Shown in pieces: positions 33,283-42,081 of a stretch of 64,000 bases of DNA (its first letter is position 1; each line of letters starts with the position of its first letter). Both the position numbers and the translations under genes were made by a program. Location: contig NZ_JAYXIH010000020.1 in NCBI RefSeq assembly GCF_036016755.1, positions 15,456-79,455 of the forward strand, given 5' to 3'. The notes beneath the pieces are model-generated. The model saw only the letters and a list, made by a program, of their open reading frames with translations. It had not been told where the DNA came from and did not search any database. The DNA comes from Aurantimonas coralicida_A. Its GTDB lineage: Bacteria > Pseudomonadota > Alphaproteobacteria > Rhizobiales > Rhizobiaceae.

Positions 33283-34356
33283 CTATTGCCATCCCGCCGC
33301 GTCGACGACGCCGCCCCGGCAGCCGCCGCGCACCTTGTTCGCGGCCATGACGAGATCGCCGAAATCGGTTTGCGGCGTGATCGTTCCGGCCAAATTGATG
33401 CGCAGCTCCGCGATCAACCGGCGACCGCCGTCGCGGGCGCAGTCGACCAGCACGCGCTGTCCGGCGCCGCGCCCGAAGGCCTTGTCGAAGGCGGCGCGGA
33501 CAACCGTTGCGTCGAGATGTGTGCCGACGTTGGTCGCGAACATCTGGCCGACCGGCGACGCGTTGAGCTTGCCGATCAGCGCGACCGCGTCGGAGAAATA
33601 TTCCGAGGCGTCGGTGCCGTAGCAGCTGCCATGCTTGATCCATTGATGCCGGTCGAGATTCGCCTTGGTCCCCGGCATGACGGCATCGAGAGCCCGCCGC
33701 GTCTCTCGGCCCAGCTCAGGCTCCGGCAACGCGCTCCAGTCGCCGGTTTTGTCAGAGGCAACCGTGCTTGCCGCCACGCCGCAATACTCGTTCCCGCGCG
33801 GCTGCGGCCACAGGCCATGCAGGCTAAAGCCGCCATCCTCGCCGCCGTCCCGGCAGTCCCTTGCTCTTGGCTTGGTCTCGCAGAAGGCGGCGTGCCAACT
33901 CGCCGCAAGCACATAGGCACCAGAACCGGAACGCTGGTCGCCGGATGGCGGCGTCCCTCGATCATCTGTCCGGCGTTTCGCGCGTCCCTGCCCCAACGCT
34001 TTCGCCAATGCGTCGATGCCCCGTTCTAAAGCGCTACGGCTGCTCGGATCTTCGCGTACAGCGGCCGAGACGCCATCCTCGGCCGCGACGCGGCCACAGC
34101 CCACCGCGACCCAGCGGCGCGGCGGCTCGGCGTCCGGAATCACGACATAGTAATGCGTCGCTGCCTGGGCGTTGCGGCCGATCAGCACGTATTCCGTCCC
34201 CGGCTCCGTCGCGACGCCGCCCGAATTGGTCTGTTTGCGGATCGATTGCAGCGCCGGACAGCGCGCCTCGGCGACGAAGCGGCCGGTCATCGGCAGCTGC
34301 GCGAAGGCGGATGGGGCGGCGAGCAGGAGCGCGGCAAGCAGACAAAAGCGTTTCAT
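33283..34356 (-). CDS. Secreted ribonuclease T2 with N-terminal extension
   Basis: Signal peptide at 1-19 (MKRFCLLAALLLAAPSAFA). The RNase T2 active-site boxes are FSLHGLWPQ (His170) and HQWIKHGSCYG (His217, Lys221, His222). The enzyme cuts RNA through 2-prime,3-prime-cyclic phosphates and acts in the periplasm or outside. Between the signal and the catalytic domain lies an extra region of about 110 residues (CPALQSIRKQTNSGG, YVVIPDAEPPRRWVAVGCG) that looks like a separate small domain. The ATG at 34356 is chosen for the signal peptide. Confidence 0.9.
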   Translation of the reverse strand: MKRFCLLAALLLAAPSAFAQLPMTGRFVAEARCPALQSIRKQTNSGGVATEPGTEYVLIGRNAQAATHYYVVIPDAEPPRRWVAVGCGRVAAEDGVSAAVREDPSSRSALERGIDALAKALGQGRAKRRTDDRGTPPSGDQRSGSGAYVLAASWHAAFCETKPRARDCRDGGEDGGFSLHGLWPQPRGNEYCGVAASTVASDKTGDWSALPEPELGRETRRALDAVMPGTKANLDRHQWIKHGSCYGTDASEYFSDAVALIGKLNASPVGQMFATNVGTHLDATVVRAAFDKAFGRGAGQRVLVDCARDGGRRLIAELRINLAGTITPQTDFGDLVMAANKVRGGCRGGVVDAAGWQ

Positions 34357-34464
34357 GGGCTTTCGATACGTCAGAGCGGCGGCGGGCGAAAGACCGCCGG
34401 GCGATCGGGTCAAGCAGAGGGCCATTTCAAGGGGTTTGGGCCGGTGCCTCTTCGCGCTATACCG

Positions 34465-35475
34465 ATGCTCGGTGCGCGTGGAAGAACGTCACCCGGCCCG
34501 GCCATCCCGTTGGCCGCCACGGACGAGGATGCGCCGTTGTTCGATCACCGAGAAACCATCGACAGCCGTTCCGGCGCGGCGGTTCACGTCTACAGCCGCA
34601 AGGCACAGGGACTTGCGCGCGGCATCGTTCTGATCAACCACGGTCTTGCCGAACATGCAGGCCGCTACGGCCGCTTTGCCGCCGAACTGGCCGGGTTCGG
34701 CTTCCACGTCGTCGCCCATGATCACCGTGGCCACGGCTCGACCAGCGCGTCCGACGCGCCCTTCCGAAGATTCGCCCGCCGCCACGGCGCCGACAGGGTG
34801 CTCACCGACTGCCGGGCGGTCCATACCCATGCCCTTGGCCGTTATCCCGGCCTGCCGGTGGTGGTCTTCGGCCATTCGATGGGCGGGCTGATCGCCCTGA
34901 ACTATGCGGAAACCCACGGCCGCGACCTCGCCGGCGCCGCGGTGTGGAACGCCAATTTCCAGACCGGGCTGCAGGAACGCGTCGGCCGGCTGGCGCTCAA
35001 GGCCGAAAAGGCGCTGAAGGGATCGGACGTGCCGAGCGCGCTGCTCCAGCGCGCCACCTTCGACGCTTGGGGCAAGGCGATCGAGCCGCGCCGCACCATG
35101 TTCGACTGGCTGTCGCATGATGACGCCGCAGTCGATGCCTATATCGCCGACCCGCTCTGCGGCTTTTCGCCGACCTTGTCGATGATGGAGGATGTGATGA
35201 CCCTAATCTTCCAAGGCGGCTCGCAGGCCGGGCTCGACATGCTGCCGCCCGCGCTGCCGCTTCACCTCCTCGGCGGCACCGCCGACCCGGTGACCGACAA
35301 GGGCGAGGCGATCCGGTGGCTGGCCGGCCATCTGCGCCATGCCGGCTCGCGCGACGTCATGGTCGAGATCATCGAGGGCGCCCGGCACGAGACGCTGCAC
35401 GAATTACCGGCCTATCGCGAGCCCGCCGTCGCCAGTCTCACAGCCTGGCTCCAGCGGATCGTCCCGGCGAGTTGA
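34465..35475 (+). CDS. Alpha/beta hydrolase (monoacylglycerol lipase-like, Hydrolase_4)
   Basis: Cytoplasmic serine hydrolase. INHGLAEHAGRYG and HDHRGHGSTSAS open the fold, the nucleophile elbow is GHSMGG, and the acid and histidine are suggested by GTADPVTDKG and GARHETLHE. This order is typical of lysophospholipase/monoglyceride lipase. Length 336 from the ATG at 34465; a TTG at 34510 is an alternative. Divergent from RNase T2. Confidence 0.85.
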   Translation: MLGARGRTSPGPAIPLAATDEDAPLFDHRETIDSRSGAAVHVYSRKAQGLARGIVLINHGLAEHAGRYGRFAAELAGFGFHVVAHDHRGHGSTSASDAPFRRFARRHGADRVLTDCRAVHTHALGRYPGLPVVVFGHSMGGLIALNYAETHGRDLAGAAVWNANFQTGLQERVGRLALKAEKALKGSDVPSALLQRATFDAWGKAIEPRRTMFDWLSHDDAAVDAYIADPLCGFSPTLSMMEDVMTLIFQGGSQAGLDMLPPALPLHLLGGTADPVTDKGEAIRWLAGHLRHAGSRDVMVEIIEGARHETLHELPAYREPAVASLTAWLQRIVPAS

Positions 35476-35571
35476 GGCGTTCGCCTTATTCGACCCCACG
35501 CGTCCTGTCGACGCGCCGCAACCCGCTACAGATCTTGCGCTTCGTTCAAGATCGGAGACAGTAAGTTGGCC

Positions 35572-36015
35572 ATGGAGCAATTCCTCGATCCAGAGACACT
35601 CGGCACCGCCGCCCGGCAAGCCGGTCGGCTGATCGTCGCGGCTCTGTTCACCGGCGCGATCGGCTATGAACGGGAACGCAAGGATCAACCCGCCGGATTG
35701 CGGACGCACATGCTGGTGGGAATCGGCGCCTGCCTGTTCACCCTCCTGATGACGCTGCTGATCGGCCGGTTCGACAGCGGCGACGTGCGCGCCGACCCGA
35801 TCCGCGTCGTCGGGGCAATCACCAGCGGCGTGGCATTTCTCGCCGCCGGCGTGATCATCCAGGCGCGCGGTCGCGTGCACGGGCTGACCACCGGCGCTTC
35901 GCTCTGGCTGGCAGGCGCCATCGGTCTGGGTGCCGGGTTGGGCGAGTACCTTCTATCCTTTATTGCGGTGGTGCTGACGCTCGTCGTGCTGCGGGTGGTC
36001 AAGGCATTCGAGTAG
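35572..36015 (+). CDS. MgtC/SapB family membrane protein
   Basis: Four hydrophobic helices. AALFTGAIGYERERKDQPAGLRTHMLVGIGACLFTLL is the MgtC signature with its conserved arginine and glutamate, and GLTTGASLWLAGAIGLGAG completes it. Length 147. MgtC proteins are linked to magnesium stress or ATP-synthase modulation; this short form lacks the C-terminal ACT-like domain. The ATG at 35572 is two codons after a TTG at 35566. Confidence 0.87.
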   Translation: MEQFLDPETLGTAARQAGRLIVAALFTGAIGYERERKDQPAGLRTHMLVGIGACLFTLLMTLLIGRFDSGDVRADPIRVVGAITSGVAFLAAGVIIQARGRVHGLTTGASLWLAGAIGLGAGLGEYLLSFIAVVLTLVVLRVVKAFE

Positions 36016-36204
36016 CGACCAGGTCCCGCGCGATCCTCCAGATTTGCATGGCTTCGTCATAGCGCAATGGGGCGTGCCGGCTGCGCTTTTCGCGCGAATC
36101 TTTTGAAATGGCTGGATTCACGAATCATCCGCCATGCACAGAAAGCATGGCTGACATGCCAAAACCTCTCTGGTTTTGGATGCGAGAATCCCTATGTAGA
36201 GAGT

Positions 36205-36319
36205 ACGTTAGTTGCGGGCGATACCTCCTCCCTTCGTTCCGCTCTGACTGTTTCCTCCCAGGATTTTCCAATGGAAGATCCTTCTTTCAGCCGGGTTCTC
36301 GCGAACCCGGCTTTTTTTT
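36205..36319 (+). ncRNA. Small RNA candidate, AbcR-like (alpha-r15 type)
   Basis: A stretch of about 115 bases without a gene holds unpaired pyrimidine-rich anti-Shine-Dalgarno motifs (ACCTCCTCCC at 36223-36232, TTCCTCCCA at 36252-36260), a hairpin (AGGATTTTCC with GGAAGATCCT, 36260-36282) and a perfect intrinsic terminator with eight T residues. This architecture is that of trans-acting, Hfq-dependent small RNAs of Rhizobiales such as AbcR1/AbcR2, which silence ABC-transporter mRNAs. The 5-prime end is a guess. A hairpin CCAAAACC/GGTTTTGG lies upstream at 36159-36179. Confidence 0.6.
36290..36319 (+). terminator. Intrinsic terminator of the small RNA
   Basis: GCCGGGTTC and GAACCCGGC pair around a TCGC loop, followed directly by TTTTTTTT. 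It is a textbook rho-independent terminator and no protein gene ends nearby (the mgtC-like stop is 275 bases upstream). Confidence 0.9.
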
Positions 36320-36366
36320 GCGCCGATCGTCGCCCCCCGCCTGAACTCGTCATCCGTCGGTGATAT

Positions 36367-36824
36367 TCAGCCGGTGATCTTCAGCGGATGCCATTTCCCC
36401 GCCTTGACCCGCTTTTGGACGTGCTGTCGGTAGGTCTCGGGCGGTTGGGCGCGCCGCCTTTTATGCCGTGTTTGATTGCAGAATTTACACGCCGCTNCCC
36501 CGCCTTGACCCGCTTTTGGACGTGCTGTCGGTAGGTCTCGGGCGGTTGGGCGCGCCGCCTTTTATGCCGTGTTTGATTGCAGAATTTACACGCCGCTACG
36601 ATATTCTCGCGGATGTCTTTCCCGCCATTTTGTTTGGGCTGCAAATGTTCCGCCGTGCATTGGAAGCGGTTGAGCAAGCCATTTGGCACATGATGACGCT
36701 GTAAAAACACCGTGGGATTACCATCCCACATCAAAAAATTACAGTAGTGGCATAGCCAATTCTGCTTCTGTGCACGAGCAGTTCTGATTTTCCTCAGTCT
36801 TTCTGGGCTTCCCATTTTACACAT
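36367..36824 (-). CDS. HNH endonuclease, disrupted by an assembly duplication
   Basis: The frame from 36824 shows a Cys4/HNH nuclease: CHYC, RHHVPN, AEHLQPKQNGGKDIRENIVAACKFCNQTRHKR. Bases 36397-36496 and 36498-36597 are identical and separated by a single N, so the 101-base insertion shifts the frame. Removing one copy restores an ending KRVKAGKWHPLKITG and a protein of 118 residues. The gene is otherwise intact and AT-richer than its neighbours, suggesting transfer (homing or phage-type HNH). Its target is unknown. Confidence 0.8.
36397..36597. repeat. Perfect 100-bp tandem duplication around an N (contig join)
   Basis: CCCCGCCTTGACCCGCTTTT at 36397 and 36498 starts two identical 100-base copies, each ending ACACGCCGCT, with one undetermined base at 36497. 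This is the signature of two overlapping contig ends joined by a gap symbol and not merged. Confidence 0.9.
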
Positions 36825-37271
36825 CCATTGGCTTCATTGAAATGAAGCGGATGTGCAGCAACCACTCATGGATTGCCCTTAATTCGGAAGGGAATACCCT
36901 CGCACGAGACGACACTAGAGAGTGCCACTCCGCAGTATAATCGGTAGATGCAGATCAGAAATCCGCATCAATACAGGAGCCGAGTTGGCTTCCAGACGAT
37001 CTAAAGTCCGTCTCCGTCGTTCTCCAATATCGCAATATGTGGCGGCCATCAAGTAGCGGTCCGCCTGAGGGATATCTTGATCGCCTGCCACCTTGAGATC
37101 GAGCGGAAAGCTCTGGAGGAGATTCCTACCAATGCCGAATGCGCCCTTGCCACCTGCAGGGCAAGGTTCAGCTGATCAACTCGAACGAGTGCACAGACAC
37201 TGCCCATCGTTGAAAAGCGGTCACCAGACTAACATGACCTCAATGGCGCCAGCGGCAGTTTCCATTTTGCC
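36825..37271. other. Intergenic region beside the HNH gene
   Basis: About 450 bases of lower GC content with no convincing long gene. One short frame, TTG 36985 to stop 37056 (23 codons after CAGGAG at good spacing), would encode a basic peptide (ASRRSKVRLRRSPISQYVAAIK), but nothing else supports it. The region may be the edge of the HNH-bearing insertion. Confidence 0.35.
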
Positions 37272-38477
37272 TCAGCCGTCGAGGCTGGCGCAAAACCGCT
37301 GAATGCGTGAACAGGCCTCTTCGAGCAACGCTTCCGACGTCGCGTAGGAAATCCGGAAGTTCGGCCCGAGACCGAAAGCCGCACCGTGAACCACCGCGAC
37401 GCCTTCCGCTTCCAGCAGCTCGGAAACGAAGTCCTCGTCGCTCGCGATCACCTTGCCGGCCCCGGTCTTCTTGCCGATCAGCCCGGCGCAGGACGGATAG
37501 ACGTAGAAGGCGCCCTCCGGCGAGGGACAGGCGATGCCGTTCGCCTGGTTCAGCATCGAGACCACCAGATCACGGCGGCCTTCGAAGACGGCGCGGTTGG
37601 TATCGATGAAATCCTGCGGACCGTTCAGCGCCTCGACCGCCGCCCATTGGGCGATCGAGCAGGCGCCCGAGGTCTGCTGGCCCTGGATCATGTCCATCGC
37701 CTTGATCAGTTGCAACGGTCCGCCGGCATAGCCGATGCGCCAGCCGGTCATCGCATAGGCCTTGGAAACGCCGTTGATGGTCAGCGTACGGTCGTAAAGA
37801 CCGGGTTCCACCTCGGCCGGGGTCGTGAAGGTGAAGTCACCGTAGACGAGATGCTCATACATGTCGTCGGTCATCACCCAGACATGGGGATGGCACATCA
37901 ATACGTCGGTCAGCGCCTTCAATTCGGCCCGCGTATAGGCCGCGCCCGACGGATTCGACGGCGAGTTGAACAGGAACCACTTGGTCTTCGGCGTGATCGC
38001 CTTTTCGAGCGCGTCAGGCGTCAGCTTGAAATTCGTCTCGATGCCGGCCTCGACGAACACCGAGGTGCCGCCGCAGATCGCCACCATCTCGGGATAGCTC
38101 ACCCAATAGGGCGCCGGGATGACCACCTCGTCACCGGGATTCAGCGTCGCCATGAAAGCGTTGAACAGGATCTGCTTGCCACCGGTCCCGACGATGGTCT
38201 GCTCCGGCTTGTAGTCGAGATTGTTCTCGCGCTTGAATTTCCTGGCGATCGCCTGGCGCAGTTCGGGGATGCCGGAGACCGGCGTATATTTCGTCTCGCC
38301 GCGGTTGATGGCCGCGATCGCCGCCTGCTTGATGTTGTGGGGCGTATCGAAGTCCGGCTCGCCGGCGCCCAACCCGATCACATCGCGCCCGGCGGCTTTC
38401 AGCTCACGCGCCTTCTGCGCGACAGCGATGGTCGCGGACGGTTTGACGCGATCGAGGGCGGCGGCGAGGAAGGCCAT
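37272..38477 (-). CDS. aspC: Aspartate aminotransferase (class Ib, aspartate/prephenate type)
   Basis: PLP enzyme of 401 residues transferring the amino group of aspartate to 2-oxoglutarate; the Ib forms also make arogenate. FLAAALDRVKPSATIAVAQKARELKAAGRDVIGLGAGEPDFDTP (span 3-46) is the typical rhizobial AatA start, SPSNPSGAAYT binds substrate and the PLP lysine is in INGVSKAYAMTGWRIGYA near 239. Cytoplasmic. Single gene with a weak leader upstream. Confidence 0.93.
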   Translation of the reverse strand: MAFLAAALDRVKPSATIAVAQKARELKAAGRDVIGLGAGEPDFDTPHNIKQAAIAAINRGETKYTPVSGIPELRQAIARKFKRENNLDYKPEQTIVGTGGKQILFNAFMATLNPGDEVVIPAPYWVSYPEMVAICGGTSVFVEAGIETNFKLTPDALEKAITPKTKWFLFNSPSNPSGAAYTRAELKALTDVLMCHPHVWVMTDDMYEHLVYGDFTFTTPAEVEPGLYDRTLTINGVSKAYAMTGWRIGYAGGPLQLIKAMDMIQGQQTSGACSIAQWAAVEALNGPQDFIDTNRAVFEGRRDLVVSMLNQANGIACPSPEGAFYVYPSCAGLIGKKTGAGKVIASDEDFVSELLEAEGVAVVHGAAFGLGPNFRISYATSEALLEEACSRIQRFCASLDG

Positions 38478-38633
38478 GGGAGGGACTCCGGTCAGAACGT
38501 CGGGAAGGCTCCAGCGGGAGCGCGCGGACCCTAATCGCAGACGTTTTGCATCGCAAGCCGGCAGTCAAGCGCCGCGCGAAACAAGCAGCCGCCGTATTTG
38601 TTGGGGAAAGCCCACGGGTGCGGCCCGATACGG

Positions 38634-39809
38634 CTACCGCAGCGGCATTTGAAAGGTAAAGCGGGTCTCTGTCGTGTCGGAGGATACTTCTAGCGTTCCG
38701 CCGTGGGCCCGTGCGATCTCCGACGCAATATAGAGACCGAGGCCGAGGCCTTGCTGGCTCGGTCGCGTTGCCGCGCGGAAGAACGGCTGAAACAAGTCGG
38801 CAAGTGCTTCTTTCGGGATCGGCTCGCCGGAGTTCGACACCCACAGTCGAAAGTGATCCGCGTCGCTCGACGCTCCCACCCGCACCGCTCCACCGTCGGC
38901 CCCATGGGTCAGCGCGTTGCCCAGCAAGTTCGACAGAAGCTGAGAAAGACGTCCGCGATCACACCGGACAGGATCGGCGAAGCCGAAATCCGTTTCGATC
39001 GGCGTATCGGGGTAGCTCGAACGAAGCTCCTCGACGACTTGCACGAAAATCGGTTCCAGAGATCCGCACTCGTCCCACTCAAGCTTGAGCCCACCACCCA
39101 GGCGGCCCCGAGCGAAATCGAGAAGATTGTCGATCAAGCCCTGCATTCTATGTACACTGCCTTGAATCAGCGCCACGATGTGCGACGCCTTGGCATCGAG
39201 CGGCGTCCGTAGCAGCAGCTTTGCTCCGGCGTCGATCGAGGCAACCGGGTTGCGCAAATCGTGACCGAGTACCGCGATGAACTGTTCCCGCAGTTCCGAA
39301 ATCTTGCGTTCGCTCATCAAGCTGGCCTCGCTGGCGGCCAGGCGCTCGCCGGCATCCAAATGAAAGGCGATGAGCTCCGCGAACAGCTTGAACATGCCGA
39401 TGGTTTCGGGATTCTTGAGCCGCGCCGGCCGAGGGTCGATCGCGCACAGCGTGCCGAAAAATTCGCCGTTCTCCAGGATAATTGGCATCGAGATATAACT
39501 GCGGAAACCGTACATGGCCGGAGTTGGATGCCCGCAATAGGCCCCGTCGCGCGGTACGTCGTCGATGACGACAGGTTCCCGGCTTTCCTCGATCTCATGG
39601 CAGATCGTGGTTTCCACCTGCAACTCGCTGCCTGGCTCAAGCCCGAACTCTATGTGGTCGAGGGCTGTACAGGTGATCCAGCGATCCTTGGTGACCCGTG
39701 CCACCACCGCGAATCCCATGCCGGTCGTCCGGCAAATCACATCAAGGATTGTCGGCACCGCGTTGATGCGGCCGACAGAATCGATATCGGCTTGAAAATC
39801 GTGGCTCAA
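38634..39809 (-). CDS. GAF-domain sensor histidine kinase
   Basis: No membrane segment, so cytoplasmic. Residues 15-150 are a GAF domain (CRTTGMGFAVVARVTKDRW, YGFRSYISMPIILENGEFFGTLCAIDP). A coiled linker leads to the HisKA box with His183 in VLGHDLRNP. The ATPase domain has the N box LLSNLLGNALTHGADG, and GLGLGLYIA as the G box. No response regulator lies next to it, so it is an orphan. The conserved Cys-His pattern for bilin binding is not obvious. Length 391. Confidence 0.9.
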   Translation of the reverse strand: MSHDFQADIDSVGRINAVPTILDVICRTTGMGFAVVARVTKDRWITCTALDHIEFGLEPGSELQVETTICHEIEESREPVVIDDVPRDGAYCGHPTPAMYGFRSYISMPIILENGEFFGTLCAIDPRPARLKNPETIGMFKLFAELIAFHLDAGERLAASEASLMSERKISELREQFIAVLGHDLRNPVASIDAGAKLLLRTPLDAKASHIVALIQGSVHRMQGLIDNLLDFARGRLGGGLKLEWDECGSLEPIFVQVVEELRSSYPDTPIETDFGFADPVRCDRGRLSQLLSNLLGNALTHGADGGAVRVGASSDADHFRLWVSNSGEPIPKEALADLFQPFFRAATRPSQQGLGLGLYIASEIARAHGGTLEVSSDTTETRFTFQMPLR

Positions 39810-40002
39810 CAGCCCTTTGATCCTTGCGGTGAGGCGTCAGACGCAACTGTTTCAGTCAGACCTGATCGTAAGGCAGCATGTCAAGCCAGAGCCACCTTTA
39901 ACAGCTATGCTTTCGCATTGTCCCGTGGCGATCGCTGGTGATCATCGCAGCGCAACCTCCGCGATGCAGGAAAACGGCAGAGGTCTTCGGCAAGCCCGCC
40001 CT

Positions 40003-40356
40003 TCAGCGTTCGACGAGCATCTCGAATCCGCCGAAGATCAGGCGTTTGCCGTCAAACGGCATCGGATTGAGATCCGGCTTCAGCCGCGGATCGTCCATCA
40101 GCTTGGGCATCGCCTCGTTGCGAACCTCCTTCGACGGCCACAGGATCCAGGAGAAAATCACGGTTTCGTCCGGCTTGCGCTGCACCGCCATTGAAAACGA
40201 CGTCACCTGGCCCTCGGGCACGTCATCGCCCCAGCATTCCACCACCTTGAGCGCGCCATACTCCTTGAACACCGTCGCCGCGTCCTCGGCATGCTGGCGG
40301 AATTTCTCCCGATTGGCGATCGGTACCGCCGCCACGAATCCATCGACATAGGTCAT
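40003..40356 (-). CDS. DUF1428 family protein
   Basis: 117 residues. MTYVDGFVAAVPIANREKFRQHA and FSWILWPSKEVRNEAMPKLMDDPRL are the typical DUF1428 pattern, a ferredoxin-like dimeric alpha+beta barrel of unknown chemistry. The ATG at 40356 follows GAAGGAGGAAG. It is the last gene of the TetR-led minus-strand operon. Confidence 0.88.
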   Translation of the reverse strand: MTYVDGFVAAVPIANREKFRQHAEDAATVFKEYGALKVVECWGDDVPEGQVTSFSMAVQRKPDETVIFSWILWPSKEVRNEAMPKLMDDPRLKPDLNPMPFDGKRLIFGGFEMLVER

Positions 40357-40428
40357 TGTGCTTCCTCCTTCGGCTAAAGATGGTGTCAAAGCAGCAGGCC
40401 GCTCCCGCTATCCGACAGGCGACGCCTC

Positions 40429-40779
40429 TCAAGGCCCATCATAGGCCGCCTGCAAGCCGCATTGGACGGGCGCGCCGCCATCGGTGGTCAAAGCCGCCCA
40501 GTATCGGTCTACCTCCGCCTGGTCCTCGCAGTTCACCGCCAGCGAGATCGCGTCGTTGAACGGCTCCTGCGGGCCGCCGTTCAATCCTTGGAACGACTGC
40601 CCGGCGAGCGTGAAATCCACCAGGATCACCGAACCCGCCTTACCGCCGGGCCAGTCGAGGCCCGACCGCATCAGCCGGTCGATGCGCGAGTCGGGGAAGA
40701 CCGACACGTAGAACGCGGCGGCCGCCTCCGCATGGCCGTCGAACCACAGGCAGCTCGAGATTTTCTGCATCCTGGGCAT
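40429..40779 (-). CDS. PhnB/VOC-like protein, C-terminally shortened
   Basis: MQKISSCLWFDGHAEAAAAFYVSVFPDSRI and FTLAGQSFQGLNGGP are the 3-demethylubiquinone-methyltransferase-like (PhnB) VOC fold. Family members continue with CGWLKDKFGxxWQ after GGxxxxCG; here the protein ends GGAPVQCGLQAAYDGP at 116 residues, so the last strand and helices are missing. No frameshift restores them. It may be a decayed gene. The start follows GAAGGAG. Confidence 0.72.
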   Translation of the reverse strand: MPRMQKISSCLWFDGHAEAAAAFYVSVFPDSRIDRLMRSGLDWPGGKAGSVILVDFTLAGQSFQGLNGGPQEPFNDAISLAVNCEDQAEVDRYWAALTTDGGAPVQCGLQAAYDGP

Positions 40780-40799
40780 TGCGGTGATCTCCTTCTCGT

Positions 40800-41468
40800 C
40801 TAGGCGCTTTCGCGCGTTCGGCTATCATCATATTCGTCATGCAGCCGCCACCACTGGTACGGCTCGCTCTGCTCCGTTCCCTCCGGCGCATCTTCCCAGC
40901 TCTCTTGCCGGCCAAGCGGCGTCAGATCGAGAAAGGTCCAGGGCGTCCCGAGCGTCTCCACTCCGCGACCGGTGGTGAAATAGGTGCGGTAGATGTCGCC
41001 GTCGTCGCGGTAGAAGACGTCGAGGCCGAAACCGGTGGTGACGCCGAAGTCGGCGTTGAAATCGTCCGCCGTCGACACCCAGGGCATGGTCCAGCCCATA
41101 CGCCGCTTGAACGCCTCGATCTCGGCGATCGGCGCGCGCGAGACGAAGACGAGCGAAGTGTCGCGGACGTGCAAATGCGCCAGGTGCGGGATCTGGTCGC
41201 CGACCATGCCGCAACCGGAGCAAGGGTCCGGATCGGTGGGTTTTAGCATGTGATGGTAGACGATGAGCTGCCGGCGGCGGTCGAACAGATCGTCGAGACT
41301 CGCCTTTCCCGACAGCTTATCGAAGGCATACGCCTTCTCGACCTTCTCCCAAGGCAGCCGGCGCCGCTCGGCGGCCAGCCGGTCATGGGCGTGGGTCAGT
41401 TCCTTCTCCTTTGCCCGCAGCGCCTCCTGCGCCCGCAGCCAGTTCTCTCTCGAGACAATATTGCGCAT
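40800..41468 (-). CDS. DUF899 family thioredoxin-like protein
   Basis: 222 residues. The family has a thioredoxin-like fold; here the pair DPCSGCGMVGDQIPHLAHLHVRDTSLVFVSRAPI (around residues 75-105) contains CxxC. FYRDDGDIYRTYFTTGRGVE and TWTFLDLTPLGRQESWEDAP-like ends are typical (the actual text is TPWTFLDLTPLGRQ). Function unknown, perhaps redox. The ATG at 41468 follows GGAGGAAACTGC. Confidence 0.87.
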   Translation of the reverse strand: MRNIVSRENWLRAQEALRAKEKELTHAHDRLAAERRRLPWEKVEKAYAFDKLSGKASLDDLFDRRRQLIVYHHMLKPTDPDPCSGCGMVGDQIPHLAHLHVRDTSLVFVSRAPIAEIEAFKRRMGWTMPWVSTADDFNADFGVTTGFGLDVFYRDDGDIYRTYFTTGRGVETLGTPWTFLDLTPLGRQESWEDAPEGTEQSEPYQWWRLHDEYDDSRTRESA

Positions 41469-41569
41469 CGCAGTTTCCTCCGCGTCAGGGACCGGACGGG
41501 ATGTTGGCGGCCCCACTTGTTCAGAATGGCAGACCGTCGCGGCGGTCTTTCAACCGCTGCCGACCGCCG

Positions 41570-42046
41570 CTAGCATATCAGCTTGGCCATCTCCGCCTGC
41601 ATCTCCTCGATGCTGACGTCGCGCAGATGCGTGGCGAGAGACCATTTGTGGCCGAACGGATCCTCGACGATCCCGTAGCGATCGCCCCAGAACATGTCGG
41701 CGATGGGCATATCGACCGTCGCGCCGGCATCGATCGCCCGACCGAACCAGGCATCCACGTCATCGACCATGAGGTGGATGGTGACCGGCGTCCCCTTCAG
41801 ATGTTTCGGTCCGGTCATGCCCATCTCGACATTCTCATCGACCAGCATGACCGACGAGCCGTTGATGCACAGACTGGCATTGGCGACCTTGCCGTCTGGC
41901 ATCGGCAGCAGGAACATCACCTCGGCGCCGAAGGCACGTTGATAAAATTCGATCGCCTCCGTCGCGCCGGCGCATACGAGGTGCGGCGTCACGGCGTGCA
42001 TCCGGGCGGCCTGCTCCTGAGGTGAGTCTGTTCTGACAGTTTCCAT
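41570..42046 (-). CDS. VOC family (glyoxalase/bleomycin resistance-like) protein
   Basis: 158 residues. HAVTPHLVCAGATEAIEFYQRAFGAEV opens the beta-alpha-beta-beta-beta module and WGDRYGIVEDPFGHKWSLATH ends it, as in PhnB-like VOC proteins. The metal-binding residues are not fixed by sequence. ATG at 42046 follows GGAGGAAG. Second gene downstream of the TetR regulator in the operon. Confidence 0.87.
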   Translation of the reverse strand: METVRTDSPQEQAARMHAVTPHLVCAGATEAIEFYQRAFGAEVMFLLPMPDGKVANASLCINGSSVMLVDENVEMGMTGPKHLKGTPVTIHLMVDDVDAWFGRAIDAGATVDMPIADMFWGDRYGIVEDPFGHKWSLATHLRDVSIEEMQAEMAKLIC

Positions 42047-42081
42047 GGCTTCTTCCTCCCCGGTGGTCTTTCTTCGGCGCG

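Noticed and set aside
36067..36363. Short protein gene in the small RNA region
   Set aside because: The frames cross a hairpin and a perfect terminator and have no ribosome site.
36397..36597. Real tandem duplication in an HNH gene
   Set aside because: The single N between perfect copies and restoration of the frame by removing 101 bases point to an assembly join.
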